From Clostridia bacterium (GTDB lineage: Bacteria > Bacillota > Clostridia > RGIG6154), in contig JAFWXG010000028.1 in NCBI GenBank assembly GCA_017523005.1, forward strand, positions 1-8,624: a DNA stretch of 8,624 nucleotides, written 5' to 3'. Positions 6,695 through 8,624 of the stretch are shown piece after piece. A program made the translations under genes and the position numbers. The number at the start of each line of letters is the position of its first letter. The stretch's first letter is position 1. The notes below the pieces were generated by a model. That model saw nothing but the letters and a program-made list of their open reading frames with translations, searched no databases and was not told where the DNA came from.

Positions 6695-8389
6695 GTGGCT
6701 TATTACAATCCTTTTTCCGAAAAATACAAATCGCCCTTCGGGGCGGTTTGTTGTAATACCTCGGTTCATTTTAGTATAGACGCTTCAGAGCTTACGGAAG
6801 CAACCCTTTGCACCGACACTCTGGGCAATTTTGTTATGCACAAAAACAAGGATTGCTTTGAAACAACTATAACTTTTTTGTCAGCAGGGCTTACTTATTA
6901 CTGGTTTTATGTAACCGACTTAAATGGTAATAAGTTCGACATAAAACGCGGAGAAGACGGAATTGGAATAAGAGCAGAGAAAAACGAAGACGCCTTTCAG
7001 CTGACTGTCTATGAAGAAACCCCCTCTCTTCCCGACTGGTATGAAAAAGGGATTGTATACCAAATCTTTCCCGACAGATTTAATGTTGGCGGAAATGTGA
7101 TTAAAGCAAAACAAAATGCGGTATACAGAGAATGGGGCGAGCAACCAAAATACTTAAGAAATCATTACGGCGGCATAGATAAGTGGGACTTTTACGGCGG
7201 TAATTTAAAAGGGGTTGAAGAAAAACTCCCCTATCTAAAAGAACTAGGAATAACCGCAATCTATTTAAATCCTATATTTGAATCAAGCTCAAACCACCGC
7301 TATTCAACCGCAGATTTTAAAAAAATCGACAATGTACTTGGCACTTTAGAAGATTTTAAATCTTTAGTAAAAAAAGCTGATAAATACGGAATTAAGCTTA
7401 TTTTAGACGGAGTTTTTAACCATGTTGGTGCGGACAGTTTGTATTTTAACCGCTACGGAAATTACGGCGATGACGGTGCATACAGAAATGCAAACTCCAA
7501 ATACAGAAATTGGTTTAAGTTTGAAAATTATCCTGATAAGTATAAATGCTGGTGGGGCGTTTCAGACCTGCCCGATTTAGAAAAAGAAAACGAAGAAGTT
7601 CAAAAATATTTGATTGATGGAAATGAAAGTGTTATAAAATACTGGACCAGTCTTGGAATAGGTGGCTGGAGATTAGATGTTGCAGACGAACTTTCTGATA
7701 ACTTCTTGTCTAAATTATATAAACAGGTAAAAGCTATCAACAAAGACGCAATCGTGATGGGCGAAGTATGGGAAGACGCCTCAAACAAAGTCGCATATAA
7801 CACCTTAAAGAAATATTTTACACACCGCGAGCTTGACTGTGTTATGAACTATCCGTTCCGCGACAATCTTCTCGCATTTTTTAGACACGATATAGATGCA
7901 TTTAAACTTAAAAATACATTTTTATCTCTAATGGAAAACTATCCGAAAAAAGCTTTTTACGGGAATTTCAACTTACTTGGCACTCATGACACAACAAGAA
8001 TTTTAACAGAGGCTGAGAGCATTTTGCCCGAAAAGCCTGTATCACTTTTAATACAGCTTGTAGCTTTGCAGTTTGTATTCCCTGGTGTTCCGTGCATATA
8101 CTACGGCGACGAGGTGGGCGTTACAGGCGGAAAAGACCCCGACAACCGAAAGCCGTATCCGTGGGGAAATGAAAACAAGCAAATATTTGACATTTACAAA
8201 AAGTATACTTCTCTTCGCTCTGCACTCGACTGCTTAAAATCAGGGGAAACCGAATTTATAGCACTTAACGAAAATGTGTTTGGTGTAAGAAGATTTAACA
8301 AAGAACAAAGTTATACTCTTTTAATAAATCGTGCAAGTGAAAATATTTTAGATATTGCGCCACACGGAATTAAGGAGGTTTTAAAATGA
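6695..8389 (+). CDS. GH13 alpha-glucan hydrolase (neopullulanase/cyclomaltodextrinase-like)
   Basis: This 564-residue GH13 enzyme lacks a signal peptide, so it is cytoplasmic and probably hydrolyses maltodextrins, branched limit dextrins or cyclodextrins left by GlgP. An N-terminal beta domain (about 1-110, CBM34/CBM48-like) precedes the TIM barrel, which opens with KGIVYQIFPDRF (118-129). The catalytic set is complete: DGVFNH at 238-243, nucleophile D328 in GGWRLDVADE, acid/base E357 in GEVWE and stabilising D432 in THDTTR. The C-terminal domain (about 505-564) looks short for the group. The start is GTG 6695, with AGAAGG 6 bases upstream. It lies 21 bases after glgP, and its TGA overlaps the next gene's ATG. 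Substrate preference (pullulan, cyclodextrin or alpha-1,6 debranching) cannot be read from the sequence, so no symbol is given. Confidence 0.92.
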   Translation: MAYYNPFSEKYKSPFGAVCCNTSVHFSIDASELTEATLCTDTLGNFVMHKNKDCFETTITFLSAGLTYYWFYVTDLNGNKFDIKRGEDGIGIRAEKNEDAFQLTVYEETPSLPDWYEKGIVYQIFPDRFNVGGNVIKAKQNAVYREWGEQPKYLRNHYGGIDKWDFYGGNLKGVEEKLPYLKELGITAIYLNPIFESSSNHRYSTADFKKIDNVLGTLEDFKSLVKKADKYGIKLILDGVFNHVGADSLYFNRYGNYGDDGAYRNANSKYRNWFKFENYPDKYKCWWGVSDLPDLEKENEEVQKYLIDGNESVIKYWTSLGIGGWRLDVADELSDNFLSKLYKQVKAINKDAIVMGEVWEDASNKVAYNTLKKYFTHRELDCVMNYPFRDNLLAFFRHDIDAFKLKNTFLSLMENYPKKAFYGNFNLLGTHDTTRILTEAESILPEKPVSLLIQLVALQFVFPGVPCIYYGDEVGVTGGKDPDNRKPYPWGNENKQIFDIYKKYTSLRSALDCLKSGETEFIALNENVFGVRRFNKEQSYTLLINRASENILDIAPHGIKEVLK

Positions 8390-8535
8390 GTGATAACCAA
8401 AAAGACGAAAGCAAAGAAAAAAGCCCTAAATTAGGACTCCTTGCAATTTTAATATTTGTGCTCGTCATAGGGGCATATATAGCACTTGATAAACTTCTGC
8501 TTACTCCCCTTATCGAATATATAAGATTATTATAA
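8386..8535 (+). CDS. Small single-span membrane protein, unknown function
   Basis: This is a 49-residue ORF that I do not recognise. The N-terminal 15 residues are hydrophilic and lysine/acid-rich (MSDNQKDESKEKSPK). One membrane span follows at about 17-37 (LGLLAILIFVLVIGAYIALD), then a short amphipathic tail (KLLLTPLIEYIRLL). The lysines before the span suggest the N-terminus is inside the cell. It is supported as a real gene by a near-perfect AAGGAGG at 8372-8378 with a 7-base spacer and by the ATGA overlap with the GH13 stop codon, which implies translational coupling. Its place at the end of a glycogen operon may mean a role in tethering or regulating glucan enzymes at the membrane, but it may simply be a housekeeping membrane peptide. 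Nothing in the sequence fixes its job. Confidence 0.8.
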   Translation: MSDNQKDESKEKSPKLGLLAILIFVLVIGAYIALDKLLLTPLIEYIRLL

Positions 8536-8566
8536 AACATCTTTTAGGGATAGGAAAAAATGTGTA

Positions 8567-8624
8567 GAACGGACAAACTGAACCCGTAGGGGTGTCCCCG
8601 AAGCTGTATGTGTATACAGCGAGA
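8567..8624 (+). ncRNA. Possible 5' part of a structured RNA, unidentified and cut by window end
   Basis: No gene is visible after 8535. From about 8567 the base composition rises to roughly half G+C by hand count, and hairpins appear. GCTGTAT (8603-8609) pairs perfectly with ATACAGC (8614-8620) around a GTGT loop. GGGG (8589-8592) pairs with CCCC (8596-8599) around TGT. An alternative fold pairs GGACA (8571-8575) with TGTCC (8593-8597), enclosing CCC/GGG. No T-run follows either hairpin in the window, so they are not obvious terminators. This could be a leader, riboswitch or small RNA, and I could not match it to a known class. Strand is assumed from the operon. Confidence 0.3.

Noticed and set aside
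8560..8589. Nine-codon ORF (MCRTDKLNP) with a purine-rich upstream stretch, followed by a GGGG/CCCC hairpin, like an attenuator leader peptide
   Set aside because: It has no run of one regulatory amino acid, the hairpin lacks a T-run, and an ORF this short is expected by chance.
8571..8624. T-box leader stem I, suggested by GGACAAACT and CAGCGAGA
   Set aside because: CAGC is fully used in a local 7-bp hairpin, the usual AGUA-type bulge is missing, and the diagnostic T-box and specifier regions are not in the window.
1..8624. CRISPR arrays, insertion sequences, tRNA or rRNA genes, phage or defence genes
   Set aside because: Reading both strands, I saw no spaced direct repeats beyond the 10-bp operator units, no transposase or integrase motifs, and no tRNA or rRNA signatures.

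Overview
The window is low-G+C bacterial chromosome and most resembles an anaerobic Firmicute of the class Clostridia. The reasons are the AT-rich, A/T-tract-rich spacers, strong AGGAGG-type ribosome sites, GTG and TTG starts, the Firmicutes-type mraZ-rsmH-ftsL-PBP order, and an RsmH with the cysteine-rich insert common in that phylum. The genus cannot be named from the sequence alone.

Left half (1-2526, minus strand): the head of a division and cell wall (dcw) cluster. Read in its own direction it runs mraZ, rsmH, an ftsL-like gene, and then the N-terminal 179 residues of a class B penicillin-binding protein (FtsI/SpoVD type) cut by the window edge. The first three genes are tightly packed. 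A 120-bp gap before the PBP gene holds a hairpin with a T-run, and the hairpin loop is complementary to sequence just downstream.

Centre (2527-2782): a divergent control region. A minus-strand sigma-A-type promoter (TTGATT-N17-TACAAT) faces mraZ. Just after its -10 box are four 10-bp direct repeats of the MraZ-box type, overlapped by DnaA-box-like sequences. After a very AT-rich stretch, a plus-strand extended -10 promoter (ATGACA-N17-TAGAAT) drives glgA.

Right half (2783-8535, plus strand): a glycogen/alpha-glucan operon of glgA (glycogen synthase), glgP (glycogen phosphorylase), a cytoplasmic GH13 neopullulanase/cyclomaltodextrinase-like hydrolase, and a translationally coupled 49-residue single-span membrane protein of unknown function. 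Together these genes build alpha-1,4-glucan, phosphorolyse it and hydrolyse the leftover dextrins. The ADP-glucose pyrophosphorylase (glgC/glgD) and branching enzyme (glgB) genes are not in the window. The last 58 bases are richer in G+C and fold into hairpins, so they may be the 5' part of a structured RNA that cannot be identified here.

The protein-coding content is mostly ordinary. The best leads are the overlapping MraZ/DnaA-like site array, the pseudoknot-capable hairpin between ftsL and the PBP gene, the small membrane protein, and the structured 3' edge.
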